Shown one piece after another: positions 22,436 to 34,429 of a stretch of 64,000 nucleotides of DNA. The DNA is from Acanthosepion esculentum (lineage: Eukaryota > Mollusca > Cephalopoda > Sepiida > Sepiidae): assembly GCA_964036315.1 (NCBI GenBank), contig OZ038517.1, positions 22,258,083 through 22,322,082 on the forward strand. The letters run 5' to 3'. Every line of letters starts with the position of its first letter. Within the stretch, counting starts at the first letter, position 1. Position numbers and translations under genes: made by a program. The notes beneath the pieces are model-generated. The model was not told the DNA's origin. It ran no database searches and worked only from the letters and a program-made list of their open reading frames with translations.

Positions 22436-22660
22436 TGTATATACTTAAGTACGGTGCAAGATTTTATGATCAATTTTTTTTTTAAACAAAATATAGTTGC
22501 ATTATACACTGATAATTTTTTTTAGAAGAGGTTAAAAATCATGCATTTTTGATGACTGGTTGCACTATACACAGGGAAATTTTTTCTGGAGGGGTTAAAA
22601 TTCATGCCAAAAAAAAAATTACGTGCTTGTACTATACATGAAGTCAGCTTATACACATAG
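22436..22660. repeat. MITE-like sequence, 'tataatatgcac' type
   Basis: 'tactgtatatacttaag', 'gttgcattatacactg', 'ggttgcactatacacaggg' and 'tgcttgtactatacatgaag': repeated and inverted short words seen again at 23905-24010 and 24523-24590. Confidence 0.4.
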
Positions 22661-22674
22661 TACAAAACCACCCA

Positions 22675-22892
22675 CATTAAAAGTAGTAAATTCTCTGAAA
22701 CAGCTTCTTCCTGCAAACCACTGCTCTGTGGAGCTGACTCCCAAGAGAATGTTTCCCTGATCACTACAATTTTAACTTATTCATGGCTAGGATTAACTAT
22801 TATCTTCCACTCTTAGACGCACAAATTGCCTCCTGATGTAATCATCTACTTCAAGTAGCCCTTGTAAAAGGGGTGAACCTTACTGTAAAAAA
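22675..22892 (+). mobile_element. LINE family B tail, second subtype
   Basis: 'ttcctgcaaaccactgctct' and 'ccctgatcactacaatttta' match the reverse complement of 61920-62000. It ends 'cccttgtaaaaggggtgaac' plus an A-rich tail. Confidence 0.6.
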
Positions 22893-23904
22893 AAAATACA
22901 CAAGTCTATATGGTTCTCAAATATTTGTATGTCAAGGCTTTAGTCTATACCTTATCTGAAATTTGTGACAGCATTGTTTGTTGTATTTTTTTTTTTTTAA
23001 GTCATTAAAAGATATGTTTACCCATTGAAAGCAATATTTAAGTTAATTTTGCAATTTCTTTGTATCTGTTTTCTGCATGAGTAATTTAGGTTTTTTTATC
23101 AATTAACTCTTATCATTGCATGCAAGAAAGAATTCTGTTTTTTAAAACATTGAAAGAAAGCTAACCTGAAACAGAAGAAATAAAAAGCAATCTCTTAGCC
23201 ACTTGATTTTTTTTTCTAATTAGTAAATATATCCTGTTATGGTAACTTGAGGCTTCTTTGCTTATTGGTATCAAATTATGTCTCCTGTTTCCATGCTCCT
23301 AAGAGATTTAATCATTCAAAAAAGAACTTTCTGACAGTATCATCTAAATGGAAGCATACGGAGCACAACTCTGAATATGGGAGAAAGAATTGTATTTTTT
23401 ATTCAACTTGTCACAAATTTATTGAAATGGACAATCTTTCTTCCTCTGGTCATTGTCAGTCATTTTGAAATTTGCTATTCATATATTCAGTTAGTTTATC
23501 AACCTCAAACGGTATCAATGCTGTCAAAAGTTCAAATAATAAATATTTGCATTATGTAATTAGATTTAGAAAAAAAAAAAGTAAATGTTTACAACTTATT
23601 AAAATTTCTTTATCTCTTTCTTTTTTTTTCTATCTTTTCCACATAAGGGTTGGGAAAAAACATTGGTATGTATATCACTCCATCCCAGGTAGATGTAAAA
23701 CATTTTGTGAATGTTCAAAGAGAATGTCAAGTAAAGGGTGGGGGACAAGAGGTTGGGCTTCATGTGTTTGCTTGAATTTTGATTTTGATTGTTTTTTTTT
23801 TTTGTTTTTGTTTCTTTTTGTCCTCCCTGTGTAATTTGCATTTTTAACACCTGAATTTGTGCAATTTACCAAAAATGTGTTTGACCTCATTTTGCCTCCT
23901 GTAA

Positions 23905-24590
23905 TCATTCGTGTATAATATGCACTCCTGTATAATATGCACCCATAATTTTCGGTTACAAAATTCTGGTAAAAAAAAACAAAAAAACAATCTGTCATGT
24001 ATAATATACACTGACTTAGAATTTGTTGCAAATAAGTTTAATCTTTGTTTATCTAATTCATATGTACTACAAATAAGATCTTATATAGTTATGTCTGGAA
24101 ATACAAACTTTACAACATATTTAGGACAAACACCCAGATATGTTCACACAAAAATGCAACAAGTTTCCAATAAAAATACATTAATTCTAGGAGAAGCAAA
24201 ATTATGAACAAACAAATTCCAGTGGCTATTGGATATTAAGTTCATATTATTACTACTTCCTTTTTGAGGAAGAAGGACAAGATAGCTCTGTGAACAAAGG
24301 TGACAGACATTTACTATTCTGACAGCATAGATAAAACTGTCATGATGTCTATCTTTGATATGGACAACAGTGAACAGGCTAAAATGTGCTTAATATGAAT
24401 AATTTGTTTTTTTTTTATGCCATGTTTAGTTAGTGATTTAAACCCTTTCTTAGAAATTAATTAGTTTTGAACACAGATACAAGTTATTTTTAGTCAGAAC
24501 ATCTCCAGAAAAGTTAATATTTAGTTCTTGTGTATAACATGCACTTTAGGCTTAAAAATTTAGGAAAAAATGTAAATTATACAGAAGTAA
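23905..24590. repeat. MITE-like sequence, 'tataatatgcac' type
   Basis: 'gtgtataatatgcactcctg', 'tataatatgcacccataatt' and 'catgtataatatacactgac' near 23912-24012; 'tgtataacatgcactttag' at 24530. Same word set as 22436-22660. Confidence 0.4.
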
Positions 24591-24824
24591 TTTTGGTAAT
24601 AAATTTCTTAATCCTGGCATGCAACCAAGAGTAAATAAAAAGGAAAAATTCTAGTAAGAAAAATAATTTTGAATACTCAAAATATTTGAATCCATTATCT
24701 GAAATATGCACTTTGCTTGGATCAGACAAATGCTGGAAATATTAAAAAAAAATTTTTTTTTTTTCAAATATTCTATATGATAGTGCTATAATGCTGGAGA
24801 ATATTGCATATTATTATTATTATT

Positions 24825-25160
24825 ATTTTTTTTTCAAATCATTTCATCCCCAGCAAGGCAATAAAGCTACTAAGATGCTGTGTGTGAGAAAATTAGAAAG
24901 AAAAAAAAAACACTAAAGAGAAATAACAATAAAAGAACAAGAATTAGGACAGATGCTTGAGGTTGCATTTAAATTTTTGAACATCAAAATTGACTGGGTA
25001 TGCAAAAGCTGGAAGAGAGTTCCACAAGCAAGAAGTGCAGCAGAAGAAACTGTTAGCATAGAACTTATGGTTACATCTAGCCATTTCAATTATATGATGA
25101 TAAGACTTTACTAGTACACTTAAATTCATTAAGTCAAGGTACCAAAGAGGAGAGTTTTAG
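24825..25160 (-). mobile_element. CR1/Jockey-like LINE, 3' end (family A), reverse
   Basis: Minus strand: EMARCNHKFYANSFFCCTSC, LWNSLPAFAYPVNF and VQKFKCNLKHLS, then the tail with 'ccttgctggggatgaaatga'. Confidence 0.7.
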
Positions 25161-25254
25161 CAAATAACTCATTCTTCTTTTACTATAAGATATAATATCA
25201 AATTTTATCTATAATAATCTGAAGTCATTACAATTCAAGAGTTGTTTGAACTAT

Positions 25255-25400
25255 TGCTTTTATTGTTACCCCAGTGTTTCAGCCACGCTATTCTAGAGCC
25301 TTCTTTAGGGGTACAATCTGTAAAGAAGAGGTGATTCTTTTTTTTTTTCTACAAAAATATTCTCTGGAATTCATATATCTGATCTGTCACTAAAGATGTG
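25255..25400 (+). repeat. Dispersed repeat C, copy 2
   Basis: 'ttgttaccccagtgtttcag', 'tctagagccttctttagggg' and 'tttctacaaaaatattctct'. It lies directly before the 5S-like sequence at 25416. Confidence 0.55.
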
Positions 25401-25415
25401 GGAAAAATGGTCAGT

Positions 25416-25520
25416 TTGTTGTACCACTCCAGAAAGTACCCAACTCCTTCTGCCATGCTCTTACAATCACCAAATTTAAATATCATCAAGTCTGGTCAGT
25501 ACCTAGATGGGTGACCACTT
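25416..25520 (+). mobile_element. 5S-rRNA-derived sequence (SINE head or 5S pseudogene)
   Basis: Nearly full-length similarity to animal 5S rRNA: 'taccactcc', 'tgccatgctcttacaatcac', 'caaatttaaatatcatcaag', 'tctggtcagtacctagatgg' and 'gtgaccacttgagaata'. The last correspond to the internal promoter and 3' half of 5S rRNA. Several substitutions in conserved stems argue against a functional gene. Confidence 0.75.
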
Positions 25521-25695
25521 GAGAATAGCAGGTGGTGTAATCGATAATGGGTCAGAATTGTTAATCATAGTCAAGTTCCAATTCATGTTGAGTTTGTTAT
25601 ATTCACTTATTCACAAATACCTTTGGGAAAGGTATGAATCCATCTCTTCCACCAGCTGTGGGTTAATTAGTAAGATTTGTATCACTAAATGATTA
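25521..25695 (+). mobile_element. Degraded S1 tRNA-SINE fused to the 5S-like head
   Basis: Begins directly after the 5S-like 3' end with 'gataatgggtcagaatt', then 'tcaagttccaattcatg' (B-box position), 'attcactta' and 'cctttgggaaaggtatgaat' as in the S1 SINEs. Confidence 0.6.
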
Positions 25696-25714
25696 TTATT
25701 GCAAAAAAAGTAAT

Positions 25715-25785
25715 TTTTACAGTCTAAAAATATTTTCTGGCTTTAAATAACCTGAAAAGGGCCAATAAAGCATAAAAAATGAATT
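25715..25785 (+). repeat. 3' body of the 5S-derived SINE
   Basis: 'tctaaaaatattttctgg', 'tttaaataacctg' and 'gggccaataaagcat' match 43917-43990 and, reversed, the segments directly next to the 5S-like sequences at 12143 and 12337. Confidence 0.6.
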
Positions 25786-26345
25786 TAATCAATCTATCAT
25801 GCTCTTTTTACAAGAGGAAGATTAAAATCAAAATAGAATATTGCTGCCATATCTGGGCTGGAGCTACCCAATCTTCACTTTCAAGCCTTGGCAAAGATCA
25901 AAAGTGCTTGCGCACCCTTGTGGGTGATGAATTGCTTTCCATTATACCACCCCTATCTCACAGAGAAAACATTCTCTCTACTCTATTGCTATTTTCATGG
26001 CAGATGTTTGGGCTAACTATAATCCTTGGTTCCACCAGTCTAAATATTTACATCTAGGACCCACCATGTCATGTATACAGCTCACCCTCATTGCCTTTGT
26101 ATTTTTTTGGTCAGGAGGAAGTTCCACTTAGTGTCTTCTATACCAAAATTGTTGCATTGTGGAACGGACCTCCAGGAGGATACTTCCACAATCACAATAT
26201 CTTAACCTCTTCAAATTCAACCGTTATCTATCCAACATCGTAATATACATCTCTTTTACATTCTTACAACAACCACATTTAGTAACCTTCTACCTTGTGT
26301 GGCTCTTGGGTCTTCTATTGGGTGAACACTATTAAAAGAAGAAAA
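25783..26345 (+). mobile_element. CR1-like LINE, 3' end (family B)
   Basis: EYCCHIWAGATQSSLSSLGK, DQKCLRTLVGDELLS, a frameshift, then VPLSVFYTKIVALWNGPP, and the tail 'ctcttgggtcttctattggg' ending in TGAACACTATTAAAAG. Same family as 61795-62600 (reverse) and 49195-49370. Confidence 0.7.
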
Positions 26346-26639
26346 AGATAGAAAGTTATAGATATGACTAGACCACGAATGATGTAAAAATACAAGATAT
26401 GTGAACTGAAATATACATGCTATTGTCAATGTCTAAAATTCATAGGAACAGGTAAAATTATATAATGGCCCTATTTTGTTAGTTATGTTTGATCAACTCC
26501 CAATTACTGACAAATTTTTTCTTGATTTTTCCCAGTCTTTCCTGAAGAGAAGAACTAGTCTTAGCAAGAATCAGAATTGGTCATACCAACATCACACATT
26601 CATTCCTTAAAAAAAAAAAAAAATTTTGGATTACTCAAA

Positions 26640-26865
26640 AAATGCCCATCTTTGAATCCATTATCTGAAATATGCACTTTGCTTGGATCAAACTAAAAGA
26701 TGTGGATCCATCTAAATGCATAGTATGCCAGGAGACATAGAAACAGTAATCCATTTTATAATGGACTGTGCTGAATTTGCCTTTATCCGTAAACGCCTAT
26801 TATTAGGTGAATAACCTTATGGAACTTTACAAAAAAAACGTTAATTTAAAAACCATTTTGACCTA
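26640..26865 (+). mobile_element. Non-LTR retrotransposon zinc-knuckle fragment
   Basis: DPSKCIVCQE, then after a one-base frame shift DIETVIHFIMDCAEFAFIRK: the C-x2-C...H-x5-C pattern at the end of many non-LTR polyproteins. The 40 bases 26653-26692 also occur at 24687-24726. Confidence 0.5.
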
Positions 26866-27239
26866 CTTGAGGAAAACTAAATTATACACCAAACTTTAAC
26901 CCGACAACTTCACCTATAGATGAACTATACAACCAGTTTTCAACTATACTCCGCGAATTATAAAACTTAAAACTTCCTAAAATATTATCGAATAAAAATC
27001 TGATTTTCAGCATTGACTCACAAGGGTTGATATACTCATAAAACAAACAAACAAACCAAACTTCTTGATTTTCAATACCCAATATTATGTATCAAGGATT
27101 GAAAGATGAAGAATAATTATTTTAGATCAAAATTTGATAGTTAAATCATCATTCTTGTCTCCCTCCTGCTAAAAATATTTAGCATTTTTAGTACAGTAAA
27201 TGGTTATCAAAGCTAAGCATAGGAATAATTGAGTAGCAA

Positions 27240-27660
27240 TCAAGGGAAATTTAATAAAAAGATGGCTTTGCTGATGTATTTTCTATACTAGAAATCACGG
27301 CTCTCCACAGCTTCCTGTCTTTTGTTGCTCACAGTCCTCTCTGTCATACTTGTTTCTCACCCATCTGCACAAACTTGCCAAGTAGACTATTTGCTGTTTC
27401 CACTGCTTTTCTTGCCTCCAGTGCACCGTGTAAGTGTTCATTTCTCCAAGCCTTCTTATTACATGTTTGAAAAAATTAAGCTGTCATTGATTGTTAGCAA
27501 TAGGAGTTCCTATTCTTATAAGAACTTCTTTGTCACATGTTATGTCAATGAGATTCTCAATATTTATTGGTAGAATCATACCTCGGTTGCCTCAAGTCTT
27601 TTCCTTATTTGTGATGTCCAGCTTCCACTGCTGAGGTATGAATGATTCATTTGCAGTTGG
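27240..27660 (-). mobile_element. RTE-like C-terminal fragment, reverse
   Basis: Minus strand: DKEVLIRIGTPIANN, FFKHVIRRLGEMNTYTVH and IVYLASLCRW, matching the LGHI.R...L.L..H..G.R..GRQ..TYL.SLC.W pattern also seen at 14945-15060. Confidence 0.6.
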
Positions 27661-28539
27661 TACTATAATACTATGATTATTGTTTTTTGTTTCTTTCCCT
27701 TAACCAAGCACTAAAACTTGCCAGGTGACTAGATATGTAATCAGAGACAGAATGAATGTTTTGATTTAATAAATACTGTCCATTACATCATGTACAGTTG
27801 AATAAAGAATAGACAAATAAATAATGGGTTATATACTTGGGAGTGCTGAAAAGTTCTCATCTTGACTAAAACATTTGTTTGGTCAGATTTTTAGGAAAGA
27901 GTTTGACCAAAAACTTTTCAGCTCATGTTGATAGACTGAGATAGGTAAATCTAAAGGTTCATTATAAGATCAGTCAATTAGTCAAGTATTTTAGTTTGTC
28001 TTGGTATACTAGTAGATATTTACAAATAAGTAAGATTCGCTTACTTCATTACCGTATACCTGAATGTGCCAATTTCAATCTTTTATGCTTTTGTAGTCAG
28101 TTTCTTCTTGCTTGTAATAAAATTCCCAAATTTATTTCATTCAACCAAAAGAGTAGTGTATCCAACAACACAGGTCTCCTGTTTGCTACCAGAATTGCAC
28201 TGCTCTGTTGCTTCATTAAGCCCTTTTTATAAATTGAGTGACCAGTCACATTTGCATAGGTGAAAAGAGTATTGCGCTAAGTATCCTACTCAGAGATCTA
28301 TCTTTTCTTAAATATACAACTCGTAAAGCCGCTATTTTCTTTTTGGGATACTTTACATGCGAGACACATCTGAATCTGTTTTTGTCTAAGAGGTAAGCCA
28401 TTTTCTCTTATGTTATAGATTTGTTAAATAATTTTAATGCAGTTAATTATTAATTTCTTTACTGATTAACCTACTTAATGAGCTTGAGGAATAACAAACG
28501 ACATGTATTTAAAACCTTTAGCACTCTGTATGTAGGATG

Positions 28540-28858
28540 TGCATTGTGGTGTCATGGATATCAGCTCTGGGTAGAACTCAGAGAGCTGAGTTTGAATTCC
28601 AGTCGAGTTTGTTAGATTCACTTATGCACAAATACCCTTGGGAAAGGTATGAATCTACCTCTTTACCCAGCCCAACCAAAGCAATGGGTTGAGTAGCAGG
28701 ACAGACCGGGTTCTTTAGCCTTGGTTGGCAACATGTCTAGTGCAAAAAAAAATGAAACCTACAGTGGGGGAAAAAAATCTGCTTTGTCAGTCATGTATTG
28801 AAAGATGTGATTGCTCAAGCATGTATCCCATATGGCCCTTTAACTGACTGATTGATGC
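28540..28858 (+). mobile_element. tRNA-derived SINE (family S1)
   Basis: Collinear with 5808-6113 over head, 'cccttgggaaaggtatgaat', 'cagacc.ggttcttt' and the 'aactgactgattgatg' end. Confidence 0.8.
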
Positions 28859-29515
28859 AGGTAATTTGTCATTTGTCAAATAAAAAGTTTGTACAGTCAA
28901 TGCATGCAACACTGATCATCAGACAATAGTGTGGTTGAATTTTGCACTAGTGTTGTCATATCCTACTATGGCAACAGAAAAATGGCTAAGTGAAAATCGA
29001 AGATAATGCTACTGCAGTTGTGGAGCCACTTATACTTAATGGATAAAATATTTATGAATATTGCAGAGTGCGAAAGGATAAACAAAGCTTGTCCAGACTG
29101 TATCAAGCTATTTTTGAATATCTTCAGAATTGTTTATATGGCATTGATGTAACTTGGCAACCAATCAGAAATTTACTATGCATGAATGGACACTCTTTTG
29201 TAGCGTTAGTAAGACTTATTTTTTTTTCCTTTTTATTTTTTTTAGGTATTTGATATTCCTGAATGTTTTGATTTATCTTTCTATATTCAAAATAATTTTT
29301 GCTGCCTGAATACATACACCTTATTTAAACTATATGACCCTGCAGCAATCAAGGACACTAACACAACAAAATTTCATTTCAACATTCTCTTATAGAAAGA
29401 AAAATCAAAATATCCAAGGATAAGATCAAACATCTCCAAGTTGATTCAACCGAACATGTTTGAAAGAATTCTTGATGCCAAAATATACATTTATTTATTT
29501 ATTTATATATATAGC

Positions 29516-29770
29516 TAAATGGCTGGCTACTCATATCCGAAGAGGGTGGTCTATTAGGTTGGCTAGCTAATCCTTATTTCAGATGCTTGCTCAGGCACAA
29601 ATGCCCACAAAGCCCACCTGTGGTTTATACTGCAACTATGTTGAGTGGACCTTTGTTTCTGGGGCAGAGCGCATTATCTGGCATGATGAACAGTCTGAAC
29701 AAGGTCAGCATGCTCAAACCCTCGGTCACAATGACTTGTGACTTTGTGCTTCAGGCAGAAGCCAATGAGA
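29516..29770 (+). repeat. Dispersed repeat E, copy 1
   Basis: Collinear with 55560-55805: 'tgcttgctcaggcaca', 'agcccacctgtg.tttatac', 'gcacattatctg.tgtgctt'-like and 'tgctcaaaccctc'. 29770-29835 continues into a right-arm word of repeat D. Confidence 0.65.
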
Positions 29771-29884
29771 TGTTAATAACAACAAAGATGAGCACATTAG
29801 TCTGAATATAAATAACTCCTCATCCCGGAAACAATAAACTGATCTCGTATATCTTGTGTGTGACAGTTTTTACCTATAGAATGT

Positions 29885-29888
<4 letters not shown>

Positions 29889-29924
<36 letters not shown>
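29889..29924. repeat. (GT)n(TA)n compound microsatellite
   Basis: GT alternation passing into TA, abutting the inverted-repeat element at 29925. Confidence 0.9.
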
Positions 29925-29927
<3 letters not shown>

Positions 29928-30190
29928 GAATATGACAGACAAGGGAAATTTGGCGAATTCTTCATTGAATTTTTCTAGTATCCATAAATACTAGTGTCTG
30001 TTGTCTAAAGCCCTTTTGTCCTCCTCTTTAGCCATTTTCAAGTGCTTGAACAATTGACACTATGGACAATGTTTACACTCCCTTACCACCACCACCAAAA
30101 AAAAAAAAAAGAAAATTCAATAAAAAAAATCCATCAAATTTTCCTTGTCTGTCATATTCAATGAAACGTGTCTGAAATAAAGGTTGCTGC
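29925..30190. mobile_element. Inverted-repeat element I
   Basis: Ends 'gttgaatatgacagacaagg' and, on the complement of about 30133-30165, 'attgaatatgacagacaagg'. The outer 'ggttgctgcccaaatata' recurs at 38615-38635 in reverse. Between two (TA)n arrays. No coding. Confidence 0.65.
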
Positions 30191-30200
30191 CCAAATATAC

Positions 30201-30203
<3 letters not shown>

Positions 30204-30245
<42 letters not shown>
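30204..30245. repeat. (TA)n microsatellite
   Basis: About 42 bases of TA alternation. Confidence 0.95.
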
Positions 30246-30247
<2 letters not shown>

Positions 30248-30950
30248 CTCAAATAAGGCTAGTTCTTAATCTTTAGAAAACACAATAAAATATCCGCTTA
30301 TAAACTGTTATTATTAAAAATTTTAAATATTTTAAAGTAGCTAGAAACTTTTGCTCAGTACTGTATATAAGTTTTTTTTATATTAGTCTATAACCAACTG
30401 ATTAAAAATCATCTATTTTACACAACATGATCAGCATATATATTTATTTGTCAATGCACTTAATTCATTGGTAAATATTATTCACATAGATTGAACCTTT
30501 TATATGAACATTTCAGATAAAGATTTAAGCAAAGGACTGAGCTTTGTATTTGTATGACCCAGAATAGATGGAAATCACTTCAAAAACACTTTATAGATAA
30601 TCAATAGTTGATTGTGGAAACTGAAAGTGTTGTTGATGTTTTTATTTTTGTTTTTTTGGGGGTTTTTTTTAATGCAAGTCCTATAATCCATAATGTCAGT
30701 CAGGTCAGATTAGCTGTTTGATTAGATTGTCAGATGTCACAAGGTTTATAGGGTTAGATTAAAACATGCCTGATCCTTTATACAGTAAGTACTATAGTAA
30801 ATGCAAATAAAGTCTTTGAATTAAGTATTCATTAAATTCTTGGTGGTTGGAGTAATGAACTTTTTTTTTCTCAATATCCTCAGAATAGTTTGGCTGGAAG
30901 TGATTCTTATGTTTGTTGATAAAGAAAACAATACAAATAGTTGAATTATA

Positions 30951-31019
30951 AAGATAATCCATTTATTCAATAGATTATTCAATAAATTGAATAATCCATT
31001 GAATGAATGGATTATCTTT
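30951..31019. repeat. Near-perfect palindrome, about 34-base arms
   Basis: Left 'aagataatccatttattcaa' and right 'gaatgaatggattatctttt' pair across an almost absent loop with about two mismatches. Confidence 0.85.
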
Positions 31020-31554
31020 TCTTCATAATTCTGTTATTATTAATCATATTTATAAAATCTGTCTGCACCATGTTTATCATCAACAAAGCATCAAAGTGCA
31101 ATTTAATTCTAAAAACAAAAATCAAATAATGTAGTGATATGATTAACTTGGAAATTCTGCAGCCTAATTGCTTGGACCATGTCAGGTTTTCAGGAATAAT
31201 GGATAAGAGTTCAAATCATATTTGAAAGCTAATTTTTTTATTTATAACTCATGCAGATTTTTTAATAGTCATAGAATGTAAAATATTGTGAGAAAAGGAA
31301 CAAAAAATGATTAAAAAAAAGATAAAACTTGATACAACGAATAAGAAATGAAACTTTGTTTTTTAACTTTATCATAATGTAAATTTTATGTTCTGCTAAA
31401 AGTCCATTTCTTGTTTATTAAACAAAATATTAACTATGAATTAAATAGTTGTTGACAAACAAAATTTTGTCAGGTATGCTAAAGTTGGTCAAGATACTAA
31501 TAAAACCTTGGTATCTGATTGTTAATAAATATGTTATGCATGTCTTGAAGATTT

Positions 31555-32045
31555 TAGTATGGCCATATCTTATAAACATGTGCCAGTGAAACTCTTACGG
31601 CAACCACCTCTTGTATGACCATGAAGGTCTTAAGGCAGCCATATCTTCTGCTATTGTGCCCTTGAAGAACTTAGGACAGCCATGACTTATGCATATATAT
31701 CCATAAAGGTTTTAGAACTACTTCATCTTATATATATGTGACCATTTAAATTTGAGGACAGCCATGTCTTATATACATGTGACCATTTACATGTTAGGAC
31801 AGCGATGTCTTATATGTTCGTGAAGATCATGGGGCAGCCACATGTCATGTGCCCATGAAGATCTTGGAGCAGCTACATGTCATGTGCCCATGAAGATCTT
31901 GGAGCAGCTACATGTCATGTGCCCATGAAGATCTTGGGGTAGCCACATGTCATGGGCCCATAAAGATTTGAGGGCAGTTATGTTTCATGAGCCCATGATG
32001 ATCTTAGCACAGCCATGTCTTGTACATATGTGCTATTGAAGACTT
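31555..32045 (+). repeat. Minisatellite, 35-base core unit
   Basis: The centre (31830-31950) has units 'cagctacatgtcatgtgccc' plus 'atgaagatcttggag' at exact 35-base spacing (for example 31866 and 31901). Flanking units are longer and diverged ('cagccatgtcttatatacat'). Confidence 0.9.
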
Positions 32046-32808
32046 TAGTGCTCCTCACATTTACATTACTGTGTCTGGTTGATATTTTCTTCTAAAGGAA
32101 CCATGAATTCATTAATGTGAGCAATTTTTTTTCACTGACCATAATATTTGTCAATTAATGTGATCTCAGCTGGAAAAACTAGATGATGCTCAAAATTGTA
32201 CAAACAACAACAATTTTTTTTTTTCAGGGGTCAGGGGGTTAATAACTTTTTTTTAAATTTCATTTTTACTTATGTAGTTAATTTCACTTTTAATGTTTTG
32301 CATTGATTTAGCTTCTGATTTGTTTTTATCATAGATTCAGAACCTTGTCTTTTGTTTGAAATACTAATATTAATTTCTATATCTGTGGCCTATAAAAGTT
32401 CACTTGACCTTAAATATTCACCACAAAACCCTAAAAATTTTTGTTTGGATTTTTCTTTAACATTCACTTTTTGTTCTGTGGTATCACTTTTAGAACCCAG
32501 ACCTCCCTGCTTGTTTGCTTGTATTTTATCCATAAATATTCCATTCTGTGTCTCTTTGCATATAATTATTAAGCATGGCATTCACGTGTCTGATTGGTTA
32601 AGAATCTAAGATTGCATCATTAGTTTTTACTTCATGTCAAATAAAAATCTTTTGGGATGTTTCAGATAGTCTCTCATTCATTATCAAGATTACATTATTT
32701 TTTCAAGTAGATTTTGTAATGTTATTAATATTACTCTATTTTGTGGTTTTAAATTCTGACATTAATTATCTTCTTTTTTTTTTTTTTTTTAAATACTGAC
32801 TATCTTTA

Positions 32809-32998
32809 AGAGGCACAGAGAAGAAATAGTGTTTCACATTGAGGAATCAGAGAATCAAGTTTGAATTTCAGTCGAGTTCATTACATCCACTTACATGCGA
32901 ATACCCTAGGGAAAGGTATGAATCCGTCTTCCCCCACCCACCCCAGCTATGGGTAAATAGCAGTACAGATTGGGTCCTATATCTTTGTTTGACCTTTT
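32809..32998 (+). mobile_element. tRNA-derived SINE (family S1), 3'-truncated
   Basis: Contains 'gaatcagagaatcaagtttg', 'taccctagggaaaggtatg' and 'taaatagcagtacagat'. It lacks the distal body. Confidence 0.75.
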
Positions 32999-33356
32999 AA
33001 GAGAAGGAAAATTCTGAATTCAAACCAACCTGGAGAGGGTTGGGCTCCTTCAGGCTATCTTGTCAGGAAATGCCACTGTTACTGTAGCAGCAGTAGATGT
33101 AGTACTCCTATGACCCTTAGGTTTTACTGGATTCATCATGTGATCATCTTTGTTTTTGGTTTTTCATATTACAACGTTTCAATCAGTTTGTTCCCTTGCC
33201 TCCATTTTTTTTTTTTTTTCTTCACTTTTTATGATCTGTCAGAACTAAAAGTTGAGAAAATAGATAATAAAATAACTGAATTAACTGAAAATAGAATAAT
33301 TGTATATGAAGAAAAAAGATCTTCCCTGGTATAAATATTCAACTAAGATTCAACAA

Positions 33357-33368
33357 GGGGGGGGGGGG
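33357..33368. repeat. Poly(G) run of 12
   Basis: Twelve G residues, unusual in this AT-rich DNA. Confidence 0.9.
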
Positions 33369-33619
33369 TAGATAGAAAATTGTCTTTTATTTTGCTCATG
33401 TTATTTGTTCAGATCTTTTGTTTTTCGCATGTGTTGGAGTGTATAAAAAGATTAATGCTCCTGTAACTCTTCTGACACTTTTATAATGCTTTGTATAGCA
33501 CTTATTGATCTTTGCTTTTCCCTAAGTTCTTGAAGTTTTGGTGTTCAGGTTTTCCTCTACCTTGCATTTGAAAGCATTATAATCAGTAACTGATGACTAT
33601 TCACTTACAAACACACACA

Positions 33620-33989
33620 CATATATATTAAATAAGCGACCTAAGCAAATCCCTCTCCAAAATTTTTTACTTTGTTAATAAAACATCAAAAAGTGAAAAG
33701 AATAAATAATACAAAATGAAAATGAAAAACAAGTAAAATAAATTAACCCAAACAAACAAATAAATAAATAAACAAACAAGCCACTCCTGTGAAAATAACA
33801 GAATAGATTATCCACAATGCACCACTGGCCCATATATATAAATAGCCGAGGAAAAATCCAGCATTCACGGCCTGATGATTGTGTCCAACATGAAACAGCC
33901 TGTCGCCTCTGAGTGTTGACTTCAATGTTCACTTTTATATTTATATATGCTCTATCCCATAAATATAGCACATCTTAAAACTATATTTC

Positions 33990-33994
<5 letters not shown>
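33620..33994 (-). repeat. Hairpin repeat family A-fold, single arm
   Basis: Contains 'gcctgatgattgtgtccaac', 'gagtgttgacttcaatgttc' and 'ttaaaactatatttcttcat'. Collinear with 38320-38615 and inverted relative to 37643-37975. It runs into (TA)n at 33995. Confidence 0.7.

Positions 33995-34026
<32 letters not shown>
33995..34026. repeat. (TA)n microsatellite
   Basis: TA alternation directly at the end of the hairpin-family copy at 33620-33994. Confidence 0.95.
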
Positions 34027-34029
<3 letters not shown>

Positions 34030-34250
34030 AAAAACTAAAACCATTGATGGAACCAATGCACAACTTGCTAAAACCTAAAACTCTTAGCAGATAAAGTCTC
34101 AAATAAAAATGACTATACTGAAAAAAAAGAAAAGAGAAAAATGTCCCAAAGGCAAACTTACCTATTTAGTAAAGTGCTCAAGGCCTAGATTGCCTAGACT
34201 GAGCAAAAAACGCTTAACAATGTTAAATCCTGTTAGAAGATGGCTTTAGT

Positions 34251-34320
34251 CATAACTATTTTCACACGATCTTCAGATGACTTGAATGGTTCAAGTTGTC
34301 TGAAGATCGCAGGAGTATGA
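34251..34320. repeat. Hairpin, about 28-base arms
   Basis: 'cgatcttcagatgacttgaa' faces 'ttcaagttgtctgaagatcg' across a 3-base loop; flanking 'ttttcacac' and 'gtatgaaaa' extend the stem. Confidence 0.8.
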
Positions 34321-34348
34321 AAATCTAGTTAGAACTAGAACCTATTAC

Positions 34349-34382
34349 ACACACACACACGTGTGTGTGTGTGTGTGTGTGT
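34349..34382. repeat. (AC)n(GT)n self-complementary microsatellite
   Basis: An AC run joined to a GT run, so the array can fold on itself. Confidence 0.9.
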
Positions 34383-34429
34383 GAGATAAAAATATAGTTT
34401 TATGGCCATAGACCTTAGGAAACTTCTTT

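Noticed and set aside
25416..25520. Functional 5S rRNA gene
   Set aside because: Conserved positions are substituted, no flanking 5S tandem unit, and a SINE tail follows.
29068..29253. Possible exon after 'tattgcag' at about 29066
   Set aside because: No convincing donor and the frame soon stops or becomes low complexity; phase does not help.
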